64,000 nt of DNA from assembly GCF_030407165.1 (NCBI RefSeq), contig NZ_CP129111.1:992001-1056000 (forward strand), read 5' to 3'. Every line of letters begins with the position of its first letter. Positions within the stretch are counted from its first letter, which is position 1. The position numbers and the translations under genes were made by a program. Under the pieces are notes generated by a model. The model ran no database searches and was not told the DNA's origin. It was given only the letters and a program-made list of their open reading frames with translations. This stretch comes from Fontisubflavum oceani (GTDB lineage Bacteria; Pseudomonadota; Alphaproteobacteria; Rhodobacterales; Rhodobacteraceae). This document shows, one piece after another, positions 18,037 through 26,654 of this stretch.

Positions 18037-19014
18037 TCAAAGAAACCGGATCGGCAGATTGAATCGATAGCTCGGCTCAGCAAGTCCGTCGGGCGCTGTC
18101 GGGAAGCGCCCCGCCCGCTGCACGGCGCTGATGCCAGCCTGGTCAATCTGAAGGTTGCCAGATGAGGCTGCAACCGCAACGCTCTGCAGCCGCCCGTCCC
18201 GTCCGATGCTCAGTTGCAGAGTGACGACCCCCTGCCCTGAAACACGCGGCTTGCGCCGCTCGATCCGCGCATGGATCTGCGCGCCCCAACGAGCCATCAA
18301 ACTCTGCCGTTCAGAGGCCGAAAGCGTCGCGGCTGTCGCTGTTTCCGCCTGGCCTTGAGCTTCTGCGCCGCCAGAACCAGCGGCGACTTGCGGTGGCTGC
18401 GCCGCACGCGGCGGCGATGTCTGCAGCGCGGTTTGTTGGACCCTTTGCGGTCGCTCGGGCCGCAGGTTTGGCCGCTGCGAGCGGGCGAGGGCCAGCGGGG
18501 AGACAACCTCGCGCATCGCGTCGGGCGGCACATCTGGCGTCAGCGGCTGCTCCAGGCCAGTCGGTGGCGTTTGACGCCGGTTCTCGGTGACCAGAGGGCG
18601 CGGCCTGGCCATCGGGTCGAACATGTCGGGGCTTGGTAGAGCCGTCATTTGGTTCATCGGCGCGACTGCCGGTGCGGGGGCCTGGGGGCGGAGCGGCAGG
18701 CGATCCGCAGTGACCAGTTCTGTCGCGATGGGGGGCGGTGGCAATTGTGTCTGGGCCGGCTCCGGCGCTGTCGGCGCGATAATCTCCTGGGCCATTGGCG
18801 GCGGCGAGAGGGCACCGGGTTCCACAACCTCCGGCGGTCGGGTCCACAAAGCGACCATCTCGGCAATGTTGCCCGATGCCGCTTCGAGCGTTGCGCGATC
18901 AGTGCCGCCCTGTCCGGCCCCGGACGCGCTGCCATCTGGCAGTTGCACGAAAGCCGCCGCATGGACCGCCACCGAAAGCGCCAGAAACGCTGGGACCTGC
19001 CAGAATGTCCTCAT
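18037..19014 (-). CDS. tonB: TonB family energy transducer
   Basis: The 325-residue protein has an N-terminal membrane anchor (about residues 6-24), a long proline-rich middle (about 60-215) spanning the periplasm, and a C-terminal TonB domain. That domain contains VVTLQLSIGRDGRLQSVAV and ends in FNLPIRFL. It transmits proton-motive force from ExbB/ExbD to outer-membrane receptors. It is the last gene of the riboswitch-led B12 operon and overlaps exbD by four bases, so it is probably dedicated to BtuB. Confidence 0.92.
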   Translation of the reverse strand: MRTFWQVPAFLALSVAVHAAAFVQLPDGSASGAGQGGTDRATLEAASGNIAEMVALWTRPPEVVEPGALSPPPMAQEIIAPTAPEPAQTQLPPPPIATELVTADRLPLRPQAPAPAVAPMNQMTALPSPDMFDPMARPRPLVTENRRQTPPTGLEQPLTPDVPPDAMREVVSPLALARSQRPNLRPERPQRVQQTALQTSPPRAAQPPQVAAGSGGAEAQGQAETATAATLSASERQSLMARWGAQIHARIERRKPRVSGQGVVTLQLSIGRDGRLQSVAVAASSGNLQIDQAGISAVQRAGRFPTAPDGLAEPSYRFNLPIRFL

Positions 19015-19397
19015 GGCGCCCCCGCAATCAGCGCGATATCCGTGATCCCGCTTGCGGCCAGTTCGGGCAGAAGCGTGGCCAATACACTGGCGGGCAAGTC
19101 GGCATCGGCGCGAATGGTCAGCGGCCCTGCATCGGGCGCGCGGCCGCGAAGGGCTTCGAAAACGGCTCTATCTCGGGCCGTTTCGTAGGCAAAGCTGCCA
19201 TCGGCGGCGATGTAAAATGTATCTGGCATGGCCTCGGCCGGTTCCGCTTCTGCCTCGGGTGGGGTGATCGGAAAGGGTTCCGGCGGGGTGATCTGCGCCG
19301 TCATCAGAAAGAAGATCAGCAGCAAGAAGACCACATTGATCATCGGTACGATGCTTTCGCCGCGTTTGCGGCGGGGTATCGGGCCAAAAGCCATCAT
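19011..19397 (-). CDS. exbD: ExbD/TolR family protein (second copy)
   Basis: A 128-residue inner-membrane protein with a short basic cytoplasmic start, one membrane segment (VPMINVVFLLLIFFLM, about 17-32) and a periplasmic domain. It couples proton flow through ExbB to TonB. The conserved acidic residue that family members carry at the start of the membrane helix (PMIDV) is Asn here (PMINV), while the neighbouring ExbD has Asp. The two may therefore form a hetero-complex in which only one conducts protons. Confidence 0.92.
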   Translation of the reverse strand: MMAFGPIPRRKRGESIVPMINVVFLLLIFFLMTAQITPPEPFPITPPEAEAEPAEAMPDTFYIAADGSFAYETARDRAVFEALRGRAPDAGPLTIRADADLPASVLATLLPELAASGITDIALIAGAP

Positions 19398-19774
19398 TCG
19401 ACCAGCACCAATCGCGTAAAGCCAGCCTGCTCCAGAACCGACATCACCGTCACCAAGCGCTGCAAACTCGCGCCATCGACCGCGCGCAGAATAATCGTGT
19501 CACCCGGCGTATCGGTTAGTGGGGCAAGCGCTGAGGCAAGCCCGTCGATCTCTGTGACGCGCCCGTTGAGTCGCTGGCCGTCGGGCGATATGTCGACCAG
19601 CCGTGGCGGCCCGGAATAGGTTGCGCCCTGCCCGGCGACGGCCAGCGGCAAGGCACCGTCTTGGCCAAAGCGCGCCGCGAGCATGAAGAACACCAGAAGC
19701 AAAAACACGACATCGATCATCGGCGTCAGGCTCGGGCGGCGTCTGGGCCGATCTATGGCGAAGTGGAAGCTCAT
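19394..19774 (-). CDS. exbD: ExbD/TolR family protein (first copy)
   Basis: A 126-residue biopolymer transport protein with the motif LTPMIDVVFLLLVFFML near residues 16-32, including the conserved membrane Asp, and a small periplasmic domain. It is overlapped by four bases at each end, with exbB upstream and the second exbD downstream. Tandem exbD genes of this kind are common in alphaproteobacterial TonB systems. Confidence 0.93.
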   Translation of the reverse strand: MSFHFAIDRPRRRPSLTPMIDVVFLLLVFFMLAARFGQDGALPLAVAGQGATYSGPPRLVDISPDGQRLNGRVTEIDGLASALAPLTDTPGDTIILRAVDGASLQRLVTVMSVLEQAGFTRLVLVE

Positions 19775-20394
19775 GCGGCGGGCCCGCGGGTGAAGATCCG
19801 GGTTGCGGCGTCTTCCATATCCGCTTGGACACGGTCCACAACGCTCTCGAACCAGGTCAGCGCCATCGAGGCGGGGATTGCCACGGCCATACCGGCGGCC
19901 GTGGTCAAGAGCGCCTCCCAGATGCCGCCGGCCAATGTGGCGGGGTCGGCGCGGGTGCCCGCGATTTGCAGGGCTTGGAATGCGGCAATCATCCCCAAAA
20001 CAGTCCCTAACAAGCCCAAAAGCGGCGCGATCGTTGCAATCAACTCCAAGGCGCGGAGGCCGCCGCGCGCATCGGACAGCAAGGATTTCGCGACCCGGGT
20101 GGTTTCTTCTCGGGCGCTGTCATTGCTCAGGCCGGTGTCGCGGCGGGCGCCCATAGCAACCAACGCCAGCCGGGCGCGCAACGACCGCCGGCCGGTCAGG
20201 TGCTCACCCGCTGCCGCTTCGCCGGCTTGCCATCGTCTGATGGCCTCATCTGTCACCGCGCCGCCCGACCAAGCGCCCATCTGCGCCAGCTGCCAGGTTT
20301 TCCACAGGATGAGCGCCAAAGTGATCACCGACAGCGTGGCAATCGCCCAGATCGCTGGGCCGCCCTGCGCGAGGAACTCCATCATCTCCGTCAT
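19771..20394 (-). CDS. exbB: MotA/TolQ/ExbB proton channel protein
   Basis: A 207-residue membrane protein with a first helix near residues 10-32 and the conserved paired helices around ELIATIAPLLGLLGTVLGMI and the following LLTTAAGMAVAIPASMAL. These are the hallmark of the MotA/TolQ/ExbB family. It forms the proton channel that energizes TonB with the two ExbD proteins. It overlaps the upstream binding-protein gene by four bases within the cobalamin operon. Confidence 0.94.
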   Translation of the reverse strand: MTEMMEFLAQGGPAIWAIATLSVITLALILWKTWQLAQMGAWSGGAVTDEAIRRWQAGEAAAGEHLTGRRSLRARLALVAMGARRDTGLSNDSAREETTRVAKSLLSDARGGLRALELIATIAPLLGLLGTVLGMIAAFQALQIAGTRADPATLAGGIWEALLTTAAGMAVAIPASMALTWFESVVDRVQADMEDAATRIFTRGPAA

Positions 20395-21193
20395 GCACTT
20401 GCCTCTTTTTCTGCGGCGTCACCCCAAAGAATATCCAAGATCGCATCAAGCCCATCGCCAAGCGCCGCCGGTCCCGGCTGCAGGATGAGCGGCGACTTTA
20501 TCTCGGCAATTCGTCCATGTTTCACCGCTGGGATCGTATGCCACCCTGGGCGGTCTGCGATCCTCTCTGGGCGCACCTTCTTGCCACACCAACTGGCGAT
20601 GATCACATCGGGCGCTGCGGCGATCACATCGGAAGGATCGATAATGCGGTTCTTGGCGGATTGCTCCTGGCGGAGATGAGCGAACACATCCTTTCCACCG
20701 GCCAGTTCGATCAATTCACTGACCCAGGCGATGCCGGAGATCGGCGGCTCGTCCCACTCCTCAAAATAAACCCGGGGCCGGTTTGGCCTCGGCATATCCC
20801 GCAGACTCTGCAGTCTGGCCTCGAATTTCGCGGCCAACGCCTTGGCTTTCGCGCCGGTGCCAACCAGCGCGCCCAGGGTGCGGATCATCGCAAGAATGCC
20901 GCTGATATCGCGTTGGTTAAACGCATGAACGGCGATGCCCTCACGGATCAGTTGCGCGACGATATCAGCCTGCAGATCTGAGAAGGTCAGGACCAAATCA
21001 GGCTCTAACGCAAGGATTTTGGGGATATCGGCGGAGGTAAAAGCTCCGACACGCGGCTTTTCTCGGCGAACCTGTGGCGGGCGTACCGCATAGCCGGTCA
21101 CACCGACGATCCTATGCTCTTCGCCCAACAGGTAAAGCGTTTCGACTGTCTCTTCGGTCAGGCAGATGATCCGGCTGGGGGGAATGCTTTCAT
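20391..21193 (-). CDS. Cobalamin-binding protein (BtuF-like), 5' end out of frame at a C-run
   Basis: The body, readable from 21128, is a helical-backbone metal receptor of the class that captures corrinoids or chelates for an ABC importer (VGVTGYAVRPPQ, then EPDLVLTFSDLQ). The natural start is probably ATG 21193, overlapping the cbiZ stop as ATGA. From there MKAF is followed by six C bases on the coding strand (21177-21182), and one more C would give MKAFPPSRIICLTEETVETLYLLGEE in frame with the body. So a single missing base is inferred. No signal peptide is seen, which is notable. It is the second BtuF-like gene of the operon. Confidence 0.85.
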
Positions 21194-21837
21194 CGTCCTG
21201 CCTCCGTCTTCATCCACTCGGTGACGCCTTCAGCAACGGCATCATAGACGGCACGGCCGATCGCTTCGCCGATATCCGTGTGAAGCCCGGCATAGGCGAT
21301 ATCGCCCGGTGGAGAGGCCAGCGCGATACAATCGGTCCCGGTGCCGGTCGCGGCACCTTCCGGTAGAGCCGGGCCATTGGCGATGATGGCGGCGGTGCGG
21401 GCTTGTGTCGCGATGCTGAGCGCTTCGGTCATCGCGGCATTGCTCACCCCGTGAGAGAGCGCCACCAGCAAATTGACAGTGCCATATTGTTCCGCCAAGA
21501 CAGGCTGCCGATATCCCACCCGTTCAGCGTTCGAGAGGCCAACTGTGGCAAGGCAATCGGCGGCTACATTGCCAGTTTTCGCCCGTGTTAGAGTATATTT
21601 CTCGACATTGCGCGAGGTCAGCATGGTCACGGCGTCTGACGGCCCCCGCCGCGTCATTTCTTGATTTAGCCATGCGATCGCGTCGAGGTCTTTCGGCAGG
21701 TCCGCGTCCCGCACTTCACGCCACAATACGTGCTGCGCCAAGACGAGCCCTGGCCGGAAGGGCGCCCAGCTGATCACACGCATTGGTTGGCCCAAATCTG
21801 CCATCAGCCAAGGCCTGTCGAGCGTGGCGCGGATCAT
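21190..21837 (-). CDS. cbiZ: Adenosylcobinamide amidohydrolase
   Basis: A 215-residue enzyme of the CbiZ family, which cleaves the aminopropanol-nucleotide loop of adenosylcobinamide or pseudocobalamin so the corrin ring can be rebuilt into the cell's own cobamide. Family-like segments are TSRNVEKYTL, the SHGVSNAAMTEAL region and GTGTDCIALA. It is embedded between btuD and a binding-protein gene with four-base overlaps. This supports a salvage and remodelling role for imported corrinoids. Confidence 0.92.
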   Translation of the reverse strand: MIRATLDRPWLMADLGQPMRVISWAPFRPGLVLAQHVLWREVRDADLPKDLDAIAWLNQEMTRRGPSDAVTMLTSRNVEKYTLTRAKTGNVAADCLATVGLSNAERVGYRQPVLAEQYGTVNLLVALSHGVSNAAMTEALSIATQARTAAIIANGPALPEGAATGTGTDCIALASPPGDIAYAGLHTDIGEAIGRAVYDAVAEGVTEWMKTEAGR

Positions 21838-22592
21838 CGGGTCAACTCCAGTGGTTGGAAGATCAGCCCGTGATCGGTTTCAACAAGATGGGCGGCAATG
21901 CCAAAGACGCTGTGCAAATGCTCAGGCGTCAGGACATCCTTCGGCGCGCCATCTGCCACAAGGCGACCTTTGTCGAGGAGAAGCAGCCGCGTGCAATGCC
22001 GCGCGGCCAATCCCAAATCATGCAAGGCCGCCAAGACGGTTTTGCCTTGTGCAGCCAGCCGAGAAAAAATCTGCATCGTGGTGATCTGATGTGCCGGATC
22101 GAGCCCGGCAATCGGTTCGTCCGCCAGAATAAGCGGCGTATCCTGCGCCAAAACGCGCGCGATCAAGACGCGGGCTTGTTCGCCGCCAGAGAGTTCCGTC
22201 GCGGGCCGTGTTTCGAACCCAGTGAGACCCATATTGTCAAGCGCTTGCGCAGTTGCCGCATGGTCGTCTGGCTTGGGCCTTGCGCCGCCGGCGAGATGCG
22301 GCACCCGACCCAGAAGCACCAGGGTCTCCACAGCAACAGGCCAGGCGATCTCGCGGGTTTGCGGCATCCAAGCGACGGTTTTGGCGCGTTCGCGGCGCGG
22401 CATCTGGGCCAGATCGGATCGGCCAGTATGAGACTGAAGCCCGAGAATCGCCCGTAATAGGGTCGTTTTTCCGGCACCATTGGGTCCAATAAGGCCGACA
22501 ACCTCACCAGAGGTGAGTGACAGGCTGACACGGTCGACGACCGGGCATTCGCCTCGATGAACGGTCAGGTTGGTGACGGTCAGCGCGCTCAT
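21834..22592 (-). CDS. btuD: Cobalamin ABC transporter ATP-binding protein
   Basis: A 252-residue ATPase of the FecE/BtuD class. Walker A GPNGAGKTT lies near residues 36-44, the signature LSGGEQARV and Walker B LILADEPIAGLD near the middle, and the H-loop ALHDLGLA after. It drives import through BtuC. It lies between btuC and cbiZ with ATGA overlaps on both sides. The family alone cannot separate siderophore from B12 substrates; the riboswitch and cbiZ point to cobalamin. Confidence 0.93.
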   Translation of the reverse strand: MSALTVTNLTVHRGECPVVDRVSLSLTSGEVVGLIGPNGAGKTTLLRAILGLQSHTGRSDLAQMPRRERAKTVAWMPQTREIAWPVAVETLVLLGRVPHLAGGARPKPDDHAATAQALDNMGLTGFETRPATELSGGEQARVLIARVLAQDTPLILADEPIAGLDPAHQITTMQIFSRLAAQGKTVLAALHDLGLAARHCTRLLLLDKGRLVADGAPKDVLTPEHLHSVFGIAAHLVETDHGLIFQPLELTR

Positions 22593-23578
22593 ATCATCTG
22601 CCTTCGCGTCTTATAGATCAGATGCAGGAAAAGCGGTGCACCGACGATCGCCATGAGGACGCCGAGTTTCAGATCTCGATCGGGGAGCACCAGGCGGACG
22701 GCGATGTCGGCCGCAAGAACCATCGCCGCACCACCAAGCGCGGATGCAGGCAAAAGGGCACCCGGGCGTGCGCCGACAAAGGGGCGCAGAATATGCGGCA
22801 CCACAAGGCCGACGAACCCGATAGCCCCAGCCACCGCCGTCGCCGCGCCGACCGACGCGGCGACACCGGCAACCAATCTAAGGCGCAGTTGGCCGAGGTT
22901 GATGCCCATGGATTCCGCCGCATCTTGGCCGAGAGTCAACGCATCAAGGCCGCGCCCGAGGCTCGCCAAGAGGACCCAACCGACCAGCATGACTGGCAAA
23001 GCGACGGTCACATGATCAAAGGATCGGTCTGAAAGAGACCCAAGCATCCAAAACACGATTTCACTGACCGCGAAAGGATTGGGCGAGAGGTTGAGAACCA
23101 AGGAGAGGAAAGCCCCGGCCAGTGCGCTGATCGCGATGCCTGCGAGGATCAATGTGAGCGATCCACCTCGGGGGCCAGCCAGAACGAGGAGGAGCAGAAC
23201 AGAGACTAATGCGCCAGATAGAGCCGAAACTGGCAGTGCCAATGCAAAGCTCGCCGCAAATCCCGTTTGGAGAGCAAGGACCGCGCCCAGGGCTGCGGAG
23301 GAGGAGACACCGATCAATCCGGGTTCGGCCAGGGGGTTCCGCAGAAACCCTTGCAGTGCCGCGCCGGAGAGGCCCAAGCTGACCCCGACCATGACAGCCA
23401 GAATGGCGCGGGGCAGACGGATCTCGCGCATGACGAGCGTCACCGCCTCACCTTCCCCGCCGAGCAGGGCGGAGAGGCTTTGGGCGATGCCAAACCCGGC
23501 CGGCCCAACCAAAAGCGAGAGGCCGAACAGCACCGCGACAAGAGCCGTCAAACCGGAGAGGAGCAGCGACAGTCTCAT
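22589..23578 (-). CDS. btuC: Cobalamin ABC transporter permease
   Basis: A 329-residue permease of the FecCD/BtuC family with about ten membrane segments. Family hallmarks are LRLPRAI-type sequence (IRLPRAILAVMVG), GLSGAALQGFLRNPLAEPGLIGVSSSAALGA in the first half and GFVGLVVPHILR near the end. It partners with btuD (four-base overlap) and one or both BtuF-like proteins in the same operon. Confidence 0.95.
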   Translation of the reverse strand: MRLSLLLSGLTALVAVLFGLSLLVGPAGFGIAQSLSALLGGEGEAVTLVMREIRLPRAILAVMVGVSLGLSGAALQGFLRNPLAEPGLIGVSSSAALGAVLALQTGFAASFALALPVSALSGALVSVLLLLVLAGPRGGSLTLILAGIAISALAGAFLSLVLNLSPNPFAVSEIVFWMLGSLSDRSFDHVTVALPVMLVGWVLLASLGRGLDALTLGQDAAESMGINLGQLRLRLVAGVAASVGAATAVAGAIGFVGLVVPHILRPFVGARPGALLPASALGGAAMVLAADIAVRLVLPDRDLKLGVLMAIVGAPLFLHLIYKTRRQMI

Positions 23579-24411
23579 TCCGCCTCCATCCCGTCTCGCA
23601 GGGTTGTCAAATCTGAGAGCGCGGTTAAAACCTGCGGCGTGCCGCAGACCCAGTCGGGTCCGCTAACATGCCCCTGCCCCGCCGCGATGAGCGCCTCAAG
23701 AGCGGGATGATGCAGAATATCCTCGGATCGGGAGTTGCCGGGATATGTTCCGGTGCTGATCACCACGTCTGGCGCAGCCACGGCTAGAAGCTCCAGCGCC
23801 AAGCGACCGCTGCTGTCCCGCCCCAGTTCGTCGGCGATATGGAGGAACCCTGCGGTGGTCAGGATCTCATGAGACAGGGTGCCAGTGCCCAGAGAATAGC
23901 CGTTGGGGTAATAGAACGCGGCCCGCGGCCCGGTTCCAGGGCGGGTTAGTGCAACCAGATCGGCCTCAAAGGCTTCGGCGCGCGCGGTGGCCTCCTCTTC
24001 CCGATGGAGAAGCGCACCGACTTCGACCAAACGATCGGTGACTTGATCAAGCCCGGTGACAATGTCGATCTGCGCCACCTCGACCCCCAAACGGCGCAGC
24101 ATCGACACAACCGCCGGGTCGGAATAGACGCCCGCCAAGACCAGATCGGGGCGGAGCAGATAAATCTCTTCGGCACCGCCAAAATTCGCAGGATAGGCCG
24201 CGGCCTCCATATGCATCGGAGAGATCAGCGGATCGGTGGCAATGTCGCTGACCGAGATCAACTGCCCCGGCGCGGCCAGCATCATCGCCAGCTGGTCGGT
24301 GCAGAGATTCATTGAGACGACACGCCCGGGCATATCGGCCCAACTGGGTGTGGCGGCAGCCACAAAGGTTGCCGCCACGCCAAGCCTTATGGGGCGGCTA
24401 GAAGGACGCAC
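23575..24411 (-). CDS. btuF: Periplasmic cobalamin-binding protein (BtuF-like)
   Basis: A helical-backbone receptor with RVVSMNLCTDQLAMML at its mature N-terminus and LRPDLVLAGVYSD in the first lobe. The frame is open to 24513, but that would overlap most of the btuB end. GTG 24411 overlaps the btuB stop by 14 bases and leaves a signal sequence (LGVAATFVAAATPSWA) at the right place, giving 278 residues. No good ribosome site is visible, so translation is probably coupled. Between this and the second binding protein, this exported one is the better BtuF candidate. Confidence 0.88.
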   Translation of the reverse strand: MRPSSRPIRLGVAATFVAAATPSWADMPGRVVSMNLCTDQLAMMLAAPGQLISVSDIATDPLISPMHMEAAAYPANFGGAEEIYLLRPDLVLAGVYSDPAVVSMLRRLGVEVAQIDIVTGLDQVTDRLVEVGALLHREEEATARAEAFEADLVALTRPGTGPRAAFYYPNGYSLGTGTLSHEILTTAGFLHIADELGRDSSGRLALELLAVAAPDVVISTGTYPGNSRSEDILHHPALEALIAAGQGHVSGPDWVCGTPQVLTALSDLTTLRDGMEAE

Positions 24412-26254
24412 GGACGCCAAGGTAAAACGCCCTATCGCTGGTGCCGTAGCCAAGCGTGGTCTGATACTCCTCATCGAAGATGTTCTCAACGCGCAGATAT
24501 ACCTCGGTCGCATCGTTCACGGCATAGCCAAGAGACATGTTCGCAACGGTATAGTTGGGCATATCGAACGGGGTGCTGGCAAAGGTCGGTGGCGGGCCGA
24601 ACACGCGATCCTGACGTCCGGCGACATGCTGCACCGTGACTGTTCCGCTCCAGAGGTCATTGAACTCTGCGCGTAGTCCAAGAGTAAGATCATGTAGTGG
24701 GACGCGGGCCAGGCGATTGCCGCTGATTTCTTCACTGTCGGTGTAGGTATAGTTGCCGAAGAGCGAATAGTTGTCGTTCAGCGCAAGTTCCCCGGTCAGC
24801 TCGATCCCCCGCGACACTGTTTTGCCAGGCACCTGTATGTAACCGCCGCCTCGGAAGTCTATCAGATCATCAATCTCGGTATAGAACAAAGCCGCCCCGA
24901 CCCTGCCATTCGCAAATTCGCGCTCGATGGCCAACTCGGCACTGCGGCTTTCTTCGGGCTGCAGATTCGGGTTGGGCGCGCCAAAGGGACCATAAAGCTC
25001 ATTGAGCGAGGGTGCGCGGAAACCGGTGGCAATAGATGCGCGGATCGTGGTGTTGGCGCCAGGTCGCCACGCCAGTGCGGCGCGGCCTGTTGTGGCGCCA
25101 CCAAAAACCGAATGCTCGTCATATCGCACTGCCAATGCCAGATCGACATCGTTGCCAAGGCGGGTGGTATACTCTCCCAGAAGCGTGGCGACGGAGTAAT
25201 CCGCCTCGGTGCGTCCGCCTGTGCCAAAGGACAGATAATCCTCACGGGTATAATCCGCCCCAATTACAAGGCCCTGTTCGCCCGCCAGGTCGATTGTCCC
25301 GCGATAGGAGAACCCGAGCCGGTCGCCTTCGAAATTGGTCACCGATGATGTGGAGTTCGGATCGGACCGATCAATGCGAAAGGCCTGAACCGCGATTTCA
25401 TGATCGATATGGATGCCGTCGAATTGCGCGAAGATCCGTGCACCCAACTGTTCTGAGGTCAGGAAGCGGTCGGAATCTCGGCCCGCCCCGCCGCCTGAAT
25501 CGAAGTCGGACCGCGAATCCAGGTAGATGACACTGCCGCCGATCGTGACTGTCTCCGACAACTCATAGGTGCCGGTAAAGCTCAGCGTCGTGGATTCGTA
25601 CCCATCCGCTTCGGTGTTGCCGAGGTTTTCATCGGCGGCCGAGAACCCGTCAGTCACGACGCGAGTGGCGCTGAAGGCCAGTGTGCCGCGGTCAAAACGG
25701 GTCGCGATGCCGACTTCGCCGAGGTAGGAGTCATAGGTTCCGCCCTCGGCATTCACGATAATGTCTGTCCCGTTCTCGTCAGGCGCTTGCAGGGTGGTAA
25801 TGTTGATCACGCCGCCAATCGCCTCGGACCCGTAGATGGCGCTCTGCGAGCCATACAAGACCTCAATCCGGCTGATGCCGCCTGTGGTCAATGTTCCGAA
25901 GTTGAAGTTTGTCTGCGTGCTGGACGGATCCGTCACGTCGATCCCGTTGATCAGAACGGGGATGTAGTTGCCGTTGAGCCCGCGGATCCGAAGCGTTGTG
26001 TTCGTACCAACCGGGCCGTTTTGTGTGACGGAAATGCCCGGTAGGGTTTCGAGGTAGTCCGACAGTTGGACATCCCCGGCGGCGTCGAGGTCATCCTCAT
26101 CCACAACTTCGACACTGACGCCGGTGCGATTTGCCTCGATCGCGGTCAGGCCGGCCGAGAAGATGATTTCAGGCAGTTGGAATACCGGTTCCTGCGCCAG
26201 GGCGGATGTGGTTGTCAGAAGGGTCGCAGCAACGGCGCCCAGTGTCTTATTCAT
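24398..26254 (-). CDS. btuB: TonB-dependent vitamin B12 receptor
   Basis: A 618-residue outer-membrane receptor with a signal peptide (MNKTLGAVAATLLTTTSALA), an N-terminal plug (about 35-150, with DYLETLPGISVTQ and IRGLNGNYIPVLINGID) and a 22-strand-type barrel. It ends with aromatic-terminal FYLGVRASF. ATG 26254 is chosen because the frame upstream of it runs through the riboswitch. AAGGGGG precedes the start and can pair with an upstream complement. It is the first gene of the cobalamin operon. Confidence 0.95.
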   Translation of the reverse strand: MNKTLGAVAATLLTTTSALAQEPVFQLPEIIFSAGLTAIEANRTGVSVEVVDEDDLDAAGDVQLSDYLETLPGISVTQNGPVGTNTTLRIRGLNGNYIPVLINGIDVTDPSSTQTNFNFGTLTTGGISRIEVLYGSQSAIYGSEAIGGVINITTLQAPDENGTDIIVNAEGGTYDSYLGEVGIATRFDRGTLAFSATRVVTDGFSAADENLGNTEADGYESTTLSFTGTYELSETVTIGGSVIYLDSRSDFDSGGGAGRDSDRFLTSEQLGARIFAQFDGIHIDHEIAVQAFRIDRSDPNSTSSVTNFEGDRLGFSYRGTIDLAGEQGLVIGADYTREDYLSFGTGGRTEADYSVATLLGEYTTRLGNDVDLALAVRYDEHSVFGGATTGRAALAWRPGANTTIRASIATGFRAPSLNELYGPFGAPNPNLQPEESRSAELAIEREFANGRVGAALFYTEIDDLIDFRGGGYIQVPGKTVSRGIELTGELALNDNYSLFGNYTYTDSEEISGNRLARVPLHDLTLGLRAEFNDLWSGTVTVQHVAGRQDRVFGPPPTFASTPFDMPNYTVANMSLGYAVNDATEVYLRVENIFDEEYQTTLGYGTSDRAFYLGVRASF

Positions 26255-26403
26255 AATGTCCCCCTTGTCAGCCCGTCCCCGGGGCTGCGTGGTGCAACGA
26301 TTTGTCTTTGGAAGGGGGATGGCCCCGCCGCAGACGGTGAGATTGCCACCACGACGGAAAGACCGTTGCCCATGACGCCTCCCGCGTCCGGACAGGGTGA
26401 TCA

Positions 26404-26575
26404 CCTCGGCAGGTCTCCTGACTCGCGGGTCGATGCTTGGCTGGGCCTTCCCGTGGCCCATATGGGGCCGCAGTGGCATAGTCCAGTCTCGCTCGCCGCT
26501 TACAGTTGCGGGGGCAGCCACGGAGTCTCACCGTGTTCCCTTTTACCCAGACGACTCACGCCGCCCGGACCGAAG
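26404..26575 (-). ncRNA. Cobalamin riboswitch
   Basis: Read on the minus strand the element has all family landmarks in order: GGGAACACGGTGAGACTCCG, then GCTGCCCCCGCAACTGTAA, GCCACTG, GGGAAGGC, and the B12 box GAGTCAGGAGACCTGCC at 26408-26424. It lies 150 bases before btuB. Downstream, TCCCCCTT (26312-26319) can pair with AAGGGGGA at the btuB ribosome site (26259-26266), so control is probably at translation initiation. Confidence 0.97.
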
Positions 26576-26654
26576 TAGATCGTGCTTACGCCGCGCCGGG
26601 CTTTGGCTCAAGTCCGAATGCGACGGTTTGATTGCGGGAATGCGTCGCGGATGG

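Noticed and set aside
18311..18847. Antisense frames over the tonB proline-rich region
   Set aside because: Proline-rich repeats open several frames at once; the overlapping exbD-tonB arrangement fixes the real one.
26254..26521. N-terminal extension of btuB through the open frame
   Set aside because: It runs through the cobalamin riboswitch and its downstream linker, and would place the signal peptide at residue 90.
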